The notes beneath the pieces were generated by a model that was not told the DNA's origin, ran no database searches, and was given only the letters and a program-made list of their open reading frames with translations. Made by a program: the position numbers and the translations under genes. A DNA stretch of 13,208 nt from the NCBI GenBank assembly GCA_900321335.1, contig ONVR01000017.1, positions 1 to 13,208 on the forward strand, in the 5' to 3' direction. This DNA comes from an uncultured Eubacteriales bacterium. Lineage in GTDB: Bacteria > Bacillota > Clostridia > Oscillospirales > Oscillospiraceae. Positions 6,887 through 13,208 of the stretch are shown one piece after another (the first letter of the stretch is position 1; every line of letters starts with the position of its first letter).

Positions 6887-9094
6887 ATGAAGAAGCTCTT
6901 AGCACTGCTTCTCGCTGTTGCCATGGTGCTCAGTCTGGCCGCCTGCGGCGGATCCAAAAATGACACCGCTGACAACAGCGAACCCGTAATCGAGGAAAAC
7001 ACCTCTTCCGAGACTACGGAACCCACCGACGCCACCGAGCCCACTGAAACGGGCGACGAGGGCGGCTATGAGGGCTACGTCAGCGAGCTCGTTGACGGTG
7101 CCTACGCCCGCGGCGACGATGAGGAGATCTACAACTCCATCTACGGCGAGTTCTGCGAACTGATGGAGCAGGCCAGAAATGCCGAGTCCAACGACGAGCG
7201 TTTCGTTATCGAGGCCAAGGCTGAGGCCGTCCTGCTGGACACCGCCACCATGATCCCCAACACCACCCAGGGCGGTGCCTACACCCTCTCTCGTGTTGCG
7301 CCCCGTACCATCCCCTACGTGCAGTGGGGCAACGATGACGACCGCTGGCACGGCATGGTCATCTCCGATGAGTTCCTGACTCCTGACGAGCGCGCTGACC
7401 TGCTGGATATGTGGGCCAAGGCTATGGCCGGCGAGGGCGAGTATGATCCCGCCGCTTACCTGACCGAGAAGGGCCACACCCTGCTGACGGAGTACGACTA
7501 CTCCTTCCAGACTCCCCCTGTAACGCTGGACTGGCTGAACACCGCTTCTCAGTCCGACACCGAGATCACCGTTCAGACCGTTGAAGGTCTGGTCGAGTAT
7601 GACAACCTGGGCAACCTGCAGCCCAAGCTGGCTGAGTCCTGGGAAGTTTCCGAGGACGGTCTGACCTACACCTTCCACCTGCGCCAGGGCGTGAAGTGGT
7701 ACACCGCTGAGGGTACCGAGTACGCTGAAGTGACCGCTAACGACTTCGTGGCCGCCATGCATCACATGCTCGATGCCGGCGCCGGCCTGGAGTACCTGTG
7801 CGGTGCCGGCAACGCCGAGATCGTCGGTGTTGACGACTACCTGTACAACGGCGGCTCCTTTGATAACGTGGGCGTCAAGGCTGTTGACGACTACACCCTG
7901 CAGTACACCACTGCCAAGAAGGTTCCCTTCTTCATGACCATGCTCACCTACTCCATCTTCCTGCCCATGTGCGAGTCCTTCTTCGAGGCTAACGGCGGCG
8001 TGTTCGGCAGAGAAGAGTTTGCTGAGCGCGTTCTGGATACCGACACCTACAAGTTCGGCTCCAACACCGACGTTTCTTCTCAGGTTTACTGCGGTCCCTT
8101 CCTGCTGCAGAAGCTGCAGGCGGACTCCGAGATCCTCTGCGTCAAGAACCCCAACTACTACGACGCTGAGAACGTTACCCTGGACTCCATCAAGTGGGTC
8201 TATGACAACGGCGAGAACCCCGACGCCACCTACAACGACGCCCTCAACGGCGTGTATACCGGCGTGATCCTGGGCAAGGCTTCCGGCCTGCTGGACAAGG
8301 CCAAGGCCGACGGCAACTTCGACAAGTATGCCTACATCTCTGATACCACCTCCACTTCTTACTTCGGCGGTCTGAACGTCAACCGCGGCACCTTCACGCT
8401 GGATTCCGGCGCCTGCGCCAGCAGCAAGACCGAGCAGCAGAAGGCTGACACCGTCACCGCTCTGAACAACAAGAACTTCCGCAAGGCTATGCAGCACGCC
8501 TTCGACAAGAAGACCCAGAACGCTGTATCCCGCGGCGAGGAGCTGGCTGAGACCAACCTGCGCAACATGTACACGCACCCCGAGTTCGTGAAGCTGGAGA
8601 ACGACTTCACCGACGCTGACGGCCACACCTTTGCTGCTGGCACTCTGTACGGCGAGATCGTCCAGTACTACTGCGATCAGATCGGCTGCAAGGTCAACGT
8701 AAAGGATGGCGTTGACGGCTGGTTCAATCCCGACGCTGCCAAGGAGTACCTGGCTGCCGCCAAGGAAGAACTGGGCGACGTTGTTTCTTGGCCTATCGTC
8801 ATCGACGTTGTTTACTACTCTGCCAACGACATCCAGACCGGTCAGGCCAATGCCTACAAGGCCGGCATCGAGGATACCCTCGGCACCGACAACGTGGTTG
8901 TCAACCTCATCGAGGCCACCACGCCCGAGGACTTCTATGCCTGCGGCTACCGTGCTGCTAACGGCGAGGCCGGCAACTTCGATATGTTCTACGGTTCCGG
9001 CTGGGGCCCCGACTACGGCGATCCCTGCACCTACCTGAACACCTTCGATTACTCTGTTGACGGCTACATGCTGAAGGTTGAGGGTCTGTTCTAA
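6887..9094 (+). CDS. oppA: Peptide ABC transporter substrate-binding lipoprotein (SBP family 5), apparently circularly permuted
   Basis: A 735-residue extracellular lipoprotein that should capture peptides for the downstream permease. A signal peptide ends in L-A-A-C with lipidated Cys20, followed by a Thr/Glu/Pro-rich linker (about 23-60). Residues 198-720 follow the usual family 5 order from its beginning: V-E-G-L-V-E-Y (232-238), L-Q-P-K-L-A-E-S-W-E-V-S-E-D-G-L-T-Y-T-F (244-263), N-D-F-V-A-A (285-290), Y-C-G-P-F-L-L (401-407) and G-W-G-P-D-Y-G-D-P (705-713). The protein then stops at residue 735, although relatives such as E. coli OppA continue for another lobe. Sequence resembling that missing lobe (E-R-F near 104-106, A-E-A-V-L-L-D near 112-118, I-P, S-R-V-A-P) sits at residues 80-180 instead. 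Codon choice is strongly biased, so expression is probably high. The symbol is a family label; a Dpp-like role is equally possible. Confidence 0.9.
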   Translation: MKKLLALLLAVAMVLSLAACGGSKNDTADNSEPVIEENTSSETTEPTDATEPTETGDEGGYEGYVSELVDGAYARGDDEEIYNSIYGEFCELMEQARNAESNDERFVIEAKAEAVLLDTATMIPNTTQGGAYTLSRVAPRTIPYVQWGNDDDRWHGMVISDEFLTPDERADLLDMWAKAMAGEGEYDPAAYLTEKGHTLLTEYDYSFQTPPVTLDWLNTASQSDTEITVQTVEGLVEYDNLGNLQPKLAESWEVSEDGLTYTFHLRQGVKWYTAEGTEYAEVTANDFVAAMHHMLDAGAGLEYLCGAGNAEIVGVDDYLYNGGSFDNVGVKAVDDYTLQYTTAKKVPFFMTMLTYSIFLPMCESFFEANGGVFGREEFAERVLDTDTYKFGSNTDVSSQVYCGPFLLQKLQADSEILCVKNPNYYDAENVTLDSIKWVYDNGENPDATYNDALNGVYTGVILGKASGLLDKAKADGNFDKYAYISDTTSTSYFGGLNVNRGTFTLDSGACASSKTEQQKADTVTALNNKNFRKAMQHAFDKKTQNAVSRGEELAETNLRNMYTHPEFVKLENDFTDADGHTFAAGTLYGEIVQYYCDQIGCKVNVKDGVDGWFNPDAAKEYLAAAKEELGDVVSWPIVIDVVYYSANDIQTGQANAYKAGIEDTLGTDNVVVNLIEATTPEDFYACGYRAANGEAGNFDMFYGSGWGPDYGDPCTYLNTFDYSVDGYMLKVEGLF

Positions 9095-9128
9095 GCAACG
9101 ATCTTAAACACCGATCATCCTCCGCGCT

Positions 9129-9152
9129 GACAGAGGACCTCCGTCCTCTGTC
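9129..9152 (+). promoter_or_regulatory. 10-bp hairpin after the binding-protein gene
   Basis: GACAGAGGAC, loop CTCC and GTCCTCTGTC form a perfect 10-bp stem 35 bases after the oppA-like stop. No T-run follows. A stem like this often blocks 3' exonucleases and keeps the binding-protein message more abundant than the permease message; that use is inferred. Confidence 0.55.
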
Positions 9153-9166
9153 CGTGTGGACGGGTC

Positions 9167-9210
9167 CACCGCAGATCCTGCGGATCTTCCCAAAGGGTCT
9201 GCGGTGTTTT
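9167..9210 (+). terminator. Attenuator-like terminator with competing stems, oppA-oppB spacer
   Basis: CACCGCAGA (9167-9175) pairs perfectly with TCTGCGGTG (9198-9206), followed by TTTT, giving a terminator-like hairpin with a 22-base loop. The same left arm also overlaps an alternative short hairpin AGATCC-TGC-GGATCT (9173-9187), so the two structures exclude each other. Partial read-through here would lower expression of the permease and ATPase genes relative to the binding protein. Confidence 0.5.
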
Positions 9211-9248
9211 CGTAATCTTCTCCCCGGCACCCCTTGCTACAGTGGAGG

Positions 9249-9306
9249 AAAGCTAAGCTCTTTTCTCAAACAGGGGTCAATCCTTGTGAGAACGGAGCTT
9301 AGCTTT
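9249..9306 (+). promoter_or_regulatory. Long stem-loop just upstream of the oppB region
   Basis: AAAGCTAAGCTC (9249-9260) is perfectly complementary to 9295-9306. Inside it, after a 2x2 internal loop, TTCTCA (9263-9268) pairs with TGAGAA (9287-9292). A further short stem, CAGGG with CCTTG (one G-T pair), closes a 6-base loop. The whole is a 58-base irregular hairpin ending 20 bases before the AAAAGGAGG ribosome binding site. It is followed by TTCTCTC, a weak T-tail, so it may be a second terminator or an RNA processing or stability element. Confidence 0.6.
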
Positions 9307-9326
9307 TCTCTCATGAGACTACGCAG

Positions 9327-9343
9327 AAAAGGAGGCTGTCATG
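9327..9343 (+). promoter_or_regulatory. Strong ribosome binding site and ATG out of frame with oppB
   Basis: AAAAGGAGG at 9327-9335 with a 5-base spacer leads into an ATG at 9341-9343. That ATG opens a 64-codon frame (to 9535) in a different phase from the oppB-like gene, whose own ATG at 9390 lacks a ribosome binding site. The 64-residue product resembles no family I recognise. The signal is clear in sequence; which start is used for the permease is open. Confidence 0.6.
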
Positions 9344-9389
9344 CAGGCAGACCCGTCAGGGACCTGTACTGCAATGTTCGAACGATGCT

Positions 9390-10970
9390 ATGAAAAAATA
9401 CATGCTCAAGCGCATCCTGTTCTCGATCTTCTCCTTGCTGGTCGTCGTCATGGTGGTCATGCTTCTAGTCTATACCGCCATCAACCGAAACGTAATATTC
9501 CAGCAGGACGATGTTTGGAACAAGCGAAGCAATAATGACAAGGCCATGTATGAATACGCCCAGTACCAGAAGTACGGGTATCTGGAGTACGTGGACTATT
9601 CCAGCTTTGTCAAGCTGAAATACATGGAGCTGTACGGCAGCGACTATGAGACCCAGCAGGATTTCATCACCGACCGTACCTGTATCCAGAAAGAAGACTA
9701 CAAGGACAACCCCTCCGTCAAGGAGTTTGCCCAGAAATACTCGGCTCAGGGCTACAAGATCAAGTACCTTGCCCCTGCCAAGTTCAAATCCGGCAAGCTC
9801 AAAACCGGCGGTTCCGCCTATCTGGTCGCCGTTCACGAGCTGCCAGTGACGAGCCGTCTGCTCAACTATATCAAGGGATTCTTTACCGTTGAGACCACCA
9901 ACAGCGTCAAGGATGAGACGCTCACCGACCGGTATATCCGTTTTGAAAAGGACCCATACTCCAAACTCTTTGCGGTGGTGGGATCGGGTACGCTGCATAA
10001 GTATCTGCTGTACTTTGACGGCCGCTTCCCCTTCATCCACCAGAACTTCATCCACCTGAACCTGGGTACTTCCTACACCACCTACCGTGGACAGGAGATC
10101 ACTTCCGTCATCAGTACACCCACGGGAGCCATGAAATCCTTTAAGCAGCAGTACCCCACCAAAATCGGAACTGACGAGTACGTGGAAACAGCAATCAACT
10201 TCCACTCTCTTACCTATAACCCCTCCACTCCCAGCGCCTCGGACCTGGAGCAGTTCCCGGACCGCTATTCGGCTTATTCCTACCATATGCAGGGCTTCTC
10301 CATGCTGGAGAACTCCTTTGTCATCGGTATCATCTCTCTGGTCATCGCCTACGCACTGGGCCTGCCCTTGGGTATCCTCATGGCACGGCGGAAGGACGGG
10401 CTGGCCGATAAGCTGGGCAACGCGTACATCATCTTTATCATGTCCGTTCCCTCTCTGGCCTACATCTTCCTCTTTGCGGCCATCGGCACCAAGCTCTTCG
10501 GTCTGCCGTATAAGTTTGCCAACGCCCAGGTCAAGATCCTGGCCTACGTGCTGCCCACCATTTCACTGGCGCTGCCCTCCATCGGCAGTCTGATGAAGTG
10601 GATGCGCCGGTATATGATCGATCAGATGAACTCCGACTACGTGAAATTTGCCCGGGCCGAGGGTCTGTCTGAGAAGGAGATCTACCGGATCCATATCTCC
10701 CGCAATGCCCTGATCTATCTGGTTCACGGCATTCCCTCCAACATTCTGGCATGTCTCACCGGCGCCATCATCACCGAGCGCGTTTACGGCGTTCCCGGTG
10801 TCGGCAACCTGCTGACCACTGCCATCAACAAACACGACAACGGCGTCATCGTGGCCTGCACGGTCTTCTATACCTCCCTTTCCATCATCTCTCTGATCCT
10901 GGGCGACCTGCTGCTGGCAAAATACGACCCGAGAATTTCCCTCTCTGAGGAAGGAGGCGGTGGACGATGA
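9390..10970 (+). CDS. oppB: OppB-like peptide ABC transporter permease with large extracytoplasmic insert
   Basis: A 526-residue inner-membrane permease forming half of the peptide channel. TM1 (about 9-30) follows a family-typical start with M-K-K-Y-M-L-K-R. The binding-protein-dependent transport domain occupies about 305-515: TM2 near 309-331, then helices near 345-368, 383-400, 445-462 and 490-509. Its EAA loop, A-E-G-L-S-E-K-E-I-Y-R-I (422-433), contacts the ATPase. The segment I-H-L-N-L-G-T-S-Y-T-T (221-231) matches the stretch found soon after TM1 in ordinary OppB proteins of about 300 residues. About 180 Tyr- and Lys-rich residues (35-215) are therefore extra, and should lie outside the membrane near the binding protein. 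The ATG at 9390 lacks a ribosome binding site. The stop overlaps the oppC-like start by four bases. The symbol is a family label. Confidence 0.9.
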   Translation: MKKYMLKRILFSIFSLLVVVMVVMLLVYTAINRNVIFQQDDVWNKRSNNDKAMYEYAQYQKYGYLEYVDYSSFVKLKYMELYGSDYETQQDFITDRTCIQKEDYKDNPSVKEFAQKYSAQGYKIKYLAPAKFKSGKLKTGGSAYLVAVHELPVTSRLLNYIKGFFTVETTNSVKDETLTDRYIRFEKDPYSKLFAVVGSGTLHKYLLYFDGRFPFIHQNFIHLNLGTSYTTYRGQEITSVISTPTGAMKSFKQQYPTKIGTDEYVETAINFHSLTYNPSTPSASDLEQFPDRYSAYSYHMQGFSMLENSFVIGIISLVIAYALGLPLGILMARRKDGLADKLGNAYIIFIMSVPSLAYIFLFAAIGTKLFGLPYKFANAQVKILAYVLPTISLALPSIGSLMKWMRRYMIDQMNSDYVKFARAEGLSEKEIYRIHISRNALIYLVHGIPSNILACLTGAIITERVYGVPGVGNLLTTAINKHDNGVIVACTVFYTSLSIISLILGDLLLAKYDPRISLSEEGGGGR

Positions 10971-11935
10971 ATGAAAGCGTAAACATTCCCCAGTCCTCTG
11001 AAGAACTGTTCCAGTTTATCGACAGCAACGCCATCTCCTCTGAAAAAATCGTCGCACCCCGGTATTCCTATTGGAAGTCCGTGTTTCGGGTCTTCTTCCG
11101 GAAAAAGACCAACATCTTTATGATCGTTGTACTGCTTCTCATGTTCCTGGTGGCCTTCGTCATGCCCAACTTCTGGGTATACGATCCCATGGAGAACGTA
11201 CAGAACGCCTCCACCTTCAACCTGAGTCCCGCCAGAGCCATGCGGTACTTCCATGACGGCTCTCTAAAGTGGATCCTGGGCACCGGCGCCATGGGCAACT
11301 CCATCTTCTACGGCATCGTCGCCTCTGCCCGTACCTCCCTGCTGCTGGCCATCATCTGCGCGGCCATCAACATGACCGTCGGCATCATCGTCGGCGCCGT
11401 ATGGGGCTATTCCAAAAAGGTGGACGCCGTGATGCTGGTGATCTACAACATCATCGCAAACGTACCGTATATTCTGCTGATATCCGTACTGGTGTATATC
11501 ATCGGCTCGGGCTTCTGGAGCTTTATCTTCGCCCTGACCGTCACCGGCTGGCTATCCATCGCCTATTTCTTCCGTACCCAGGTCATGATCATCCGTGACC
11601 GGGAGTACTCGCTGGCCTCCCGGTGTCTCGGCACCCCTGTGGCAAGAGTGATCTCCAAGAACATTCTCCCCTTCCTGACCTCCGTTATCGTAACGCTGCT
11701 GGCCACCGAACTCCCCTCCTACATCTCCATGGAGGTGTTCCTGTCCTACATCGGCGTCGGACTGAGCGCCACCGTCCCCTCCCTGGGCCGTATGATCCAG
11801 CAGGGACAGACCGCGTTTCTGACCTTCCCCTGGGCTTTCTGGCCCCCGGTCATCGTGGCCTCTGTAATTACCATTATCCTGTATCTGCTGGGCCAGAATC
11901 TCGCTGACGCCTCTGACCCGAGAACCCACATGTGA
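10967..11935 (+). CDS. oppC: OppC-like peptide ABC transporter permease
   Basis: A 322-residue permease, partner of the OppB-like protein. A polar cytoplasmic N-terminus (1-48) is followed by TM1 (about 49-68), a short extracytoplasmic loop, and the transport domain with helices near 122-146, 155-178, 184-203, 236-254 and 293-310. The EAA-type loop is S-L-A-S-R-C-L-G-T-P-V (215-225) with I-L-P at 233-235, and the protein ends with the usual D-P-R segment. Where the family normally has L-G-T-D-x-x-G-R-D ahead of TM2, this protein reads L-G-T-G-A-M-G-N-S (104-112), so the conserved Asp and Arg-Asp are missing. Its length is near normal, unlike its partners. The ATG overlaps the oppB-like stop (ATGA) and has GGAGG eight to ten bases upstream, so the two permeases are translationally coupled. 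The symbol is a family label. Confidence 0.92.
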   Translation: MNESVNIPQSSEELFQFIDSNAISSEKIVAPRYSYWKSVFRVFFRKKTNIFMIVVLLLMFLVAFVMPNFWVYDPMENVQNASTFNLSPARAMRYFHDGSLKWILGTGAMGNSIFYGIVASARTSLLLAIICAAINMTVGIIVGAVWGYSKKVDAVMLVIYNIIANVPYILLISVLVYIIGSGFWSFIFALTVTGWLSIAYFFRTQVMIIRDREYSLASRCLGTPVARVISKNILPFLTSVIVTLLATELPSYISMEVFLSYIGVGLSATVPSLGRMIQQGQTAFLTFPWAFWPPVIVASVITIILYLLGQNLADASDPRTHM

Positions 11936-11947
11936 CGAGGTGAGAAT

Positions 11948-13208
11948 ATGGAAAACAACGAAAAGAAAGTTATTCTCTCCTTGCGCAATGTAGAGGTCAA
12001 ATTCAACGTCCGCGGCAGAATCCTGACCGCTATCCGCAACGTCTCTCTGGATATCTACGAGCACGAGTCTCTGGCCATCGTCGGCGAGTCCGGCTCCGGC
12101 AAATCCGTGCTGACCAAAACCTTTGCCGGCATGCTGGATTCCAACGGGTTTATCCCCCAGGGCAGCATCATCTTCTCCGATGACGAGCTGTCCACCACGG
12201 ACATCAAGCTCACGCCGAAGAATAAGCGCACCCTGGAGCGTATCCGGAACATGCTCAACAAGAACTCCGTGCTGGAGCGCGGCGCCGCCGAGTATAAGGC
12301 CATTGTTGAGCAGCAGAACAAGATCAAATACGCCAAGAGCCTCACCCTGGACGAGCAGGCGGATTTCGCAACCAGACTCAAAGCGGTGACGGACGATATC
12401 GTCGATCAGAACAACTACCTCTGGACCCTGGACAAAAAAGCCGATGCAGAGCTTTATGCCCGGACAACGGCCAGGATCAAGTCCCTCAACGAGCAGAAGG
12501 ACAAGCTGGAGGCGGAAAAAACAGCGCTGGTCAAGCAGCGTGCCGCAGACTACAGCCAGAACACCGATCAGGCTCAGAAGGACAAGGCCCGGCTCGCCGA
12601 GCTCAAGGCTACCCGGGAGAAAAAGATCGCCACGCCGGACACGGAGGGCAACCCCTACGGGCTGAGCAACGCCGTGCTGGAGCGCAACAAGATCATCGCC
12701 AACGAGGTGCTGTTGTCCATCGGCAGATACCCCATCAAAGACCAGATGAAGTTCCTGGGCAAGCTGAACAAGGCCTTCAAGCTGGCTATGAGCTTGGGAG
12801 AAGACCTGAAGGACCCCGCCGTGCTCAACAAGATATTCGAGGTCGTCACCTTCCGCGTGGAGTACCGCAGCTACGATGAGGACAACGAGACCCTGCATGG
12901 GTACGCAATCATTGACTGCGCCAAGATCAAATACACAAACGACTGGCAGCAGATCCGGGGCCGGCGCATCGCCACCGTGTTCCAGGATCCCATGACCTCC
13001 CTCAACCCCGTCATTCCCATTGGCAAGCAGATCATGACGGTCATTCTCAAGCACCAGAAGTGCTCCAACACCGAGGCCAAAAAGCGCACTCTGGATATCA
13101 TGGCCAAGGTCGGTATCCCCGACCCGGAGAAGCGCTTTGACGACTATCTCTTTGAGTATTCCGGCGGTATGCGTCAGCGTATCGTAATCGCCATCGCCCT
13201 GTCCTGCC
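11948..13208 (+). CDS. oppD: OppD-like ABC transporter ATPase with large insert, 3' end outside the window
   Basis: 420 residues are visible and the frame is open to the edge. It is an ATP-binding subunit of the peptide importer, cytoplasmic and docked on the permease EAA loops. Residues 9-65 begin a normal nucleotide-binding domain with Walker A G-E-S-G-S-G-K-S (46-53). The Q-loop V-F-Q-D-P-M-T-S-L-N-P follows only at 344-354, and signature Y-S-G-G-M-R-Q-R at 404-411; Walker B lies beyond the window. In OppD the Walker A to Q-loop distance is roughly 50 residues; here it is about 294. The extra part (about 82-330) is rich in Lys, Glu, Gln and Ala with coiled-coil-like stretches (about 93-125 and 160-225). 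The frame is unbroken and codon use matches the neighbours, so this is not a frameshift. The ATG has GAGGTG upstream and lies 12 bases after the oppC-like stop. The symbol is a family label. Confidence 0.9.
   Translation, partial: MENNEKKVILSLRNVEVKFNVRGRILTAIRNVSLDIYEHESLAIVGESGSGKSVLTKTFAGMLDSNGFIPQGSIIFSDDELSTTDIKLTPKNKRTLERIRNMLNKNSVLERGAAEYKAIVEQQNKIKYAKSLTLDEQADFATRLKAVTDDIVDQNNYLWTLDKKADAELYARTTARIKSLNEQKDKLEAEKTALVKQRAADYSQNTDQAQKDKARLAELKATREKKIATPDTEGNPYGLSNAVLERNKIIANEVLLSIGRYPIKDQMKFLGKLNKAFKLAMSLGEDLKDPAVLNKIFEVVTFRVEYRSYDEDNETLHGYAIIDCAKIKYTNDWQQIRGRRIATVFQDPMTSLNPVIPIGKQIMTVILKHQKCSNTEAKKRTLDIMAKVGIPDPEKRFDDYLFEYSGGMRQRIVIAIALSC

Noticed and set aside
6899..8626. A 575-codon open frame on the minus strand inside the binding-protein gene
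   Set aside because: It mirrors the strongly biased codons of the plus-strand gene, its product is a Val/Leu/Gly-rich sequence with no family motif, and it lacks a promoter or ribosome binding site of its own.
8700..9300. Truncation of the binding protein by a frameshift near its 3' end, as an alternative to permutation
   Set aside because: No frame downstream of 9094 continues with binding-protein-like sequence, and the missing segment has a counterpart at the N-terminus of the same protein.
12191..12937. The insert in the ATPase as a mobile element or intein
   Set aside because: No terminal repeats, intein splice-junction residues or homing-endonuclease motifs were seen, and codon use matches the rest of the gene.
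11552..13054. A 500-codon open frame on the minus strand across oppC and oppD
   Set aside because: It crosses two plus-strand genes with clear ABC transporter motifs and a ribosome binding site between them; the antisense product has no recognisable domain and is a codon-bias shadow.

Overview
The window looks like chromosomal DNA of a fairly GC-rich Firmicute, most likely a gut Clostridium-class bacterium of the Oscillospiraceae kind. Three things suggest this: the yqhQ (DUF1385)-prmC gene pair, strong AGGAGG-type ribosome binding sites, and a peptide importer written in a strongly biased, C-ending codon set. The organism is inferred from gene content and style; no search was run. No rRNA, tRNA, CRISPR array, transposase or phage gene was seen.

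Left part, minus strand (1-4990): a tight gene set that reads as one operon. It begins at an extended -10 promoter (4982-4990) and runs lipoprotein with Ca2+-loop-like DxNxDG motifs, OmpR-type response regulator, sensor histidine kinase, YqhQ/DUF1385 membrane protein, then PrmC (release-factor glutamine methyltransferase, cut by the window edge). Overlaps of 13 and 4 bases and gaps of 23 and 51 bases support co-transcription. A signalling module and a surface lipoprotein are thus joined to housekeeping translation genes.

Middle (5104-6509): a divergent small Sfp-type 4'-phosphopantetheinyl transferase with a TTG start (+), then a Cof-type HAD phosphatase (-). The two converge on one strong intrinsic terminator (5649-5683).

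Right part, plus strand (6673-13208): an Opp/Dpp-family peptide ABC importer. It has a near-consensus promoter (TTGACA, 16 bases, TATAAT), a structured leader of about 180 nt, a very well translated lipoprotein binding protein (oppA-like), a 295-bp intergenic region packed with hairpins, and then oppB-like, oppC-like and oppD-like genes (the last one truncated by the window end). The binding protein should capture peptides outside the membrane, the two permeases form the channel, and the ATPase drives uptake; the second ATPase (OppF-like) probably lies just outside the window.

The most unusual content is in this transporter. The binding protein appears circularly permuted: sequence resembling the usual C-terminal lobe lies at its N-terminus, and the protein stops where that lobe would normally follow. 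The OppB-like permease carries about 180 extra extracytoplasmic residues after its first membrane helix. The OppD-like ATPase carries about 240 extra, partly coiled-coil, residues between Walker A and the Q-loop. The strongest ribosome binding site in front of oppB serves a different, overlapping reading frame.
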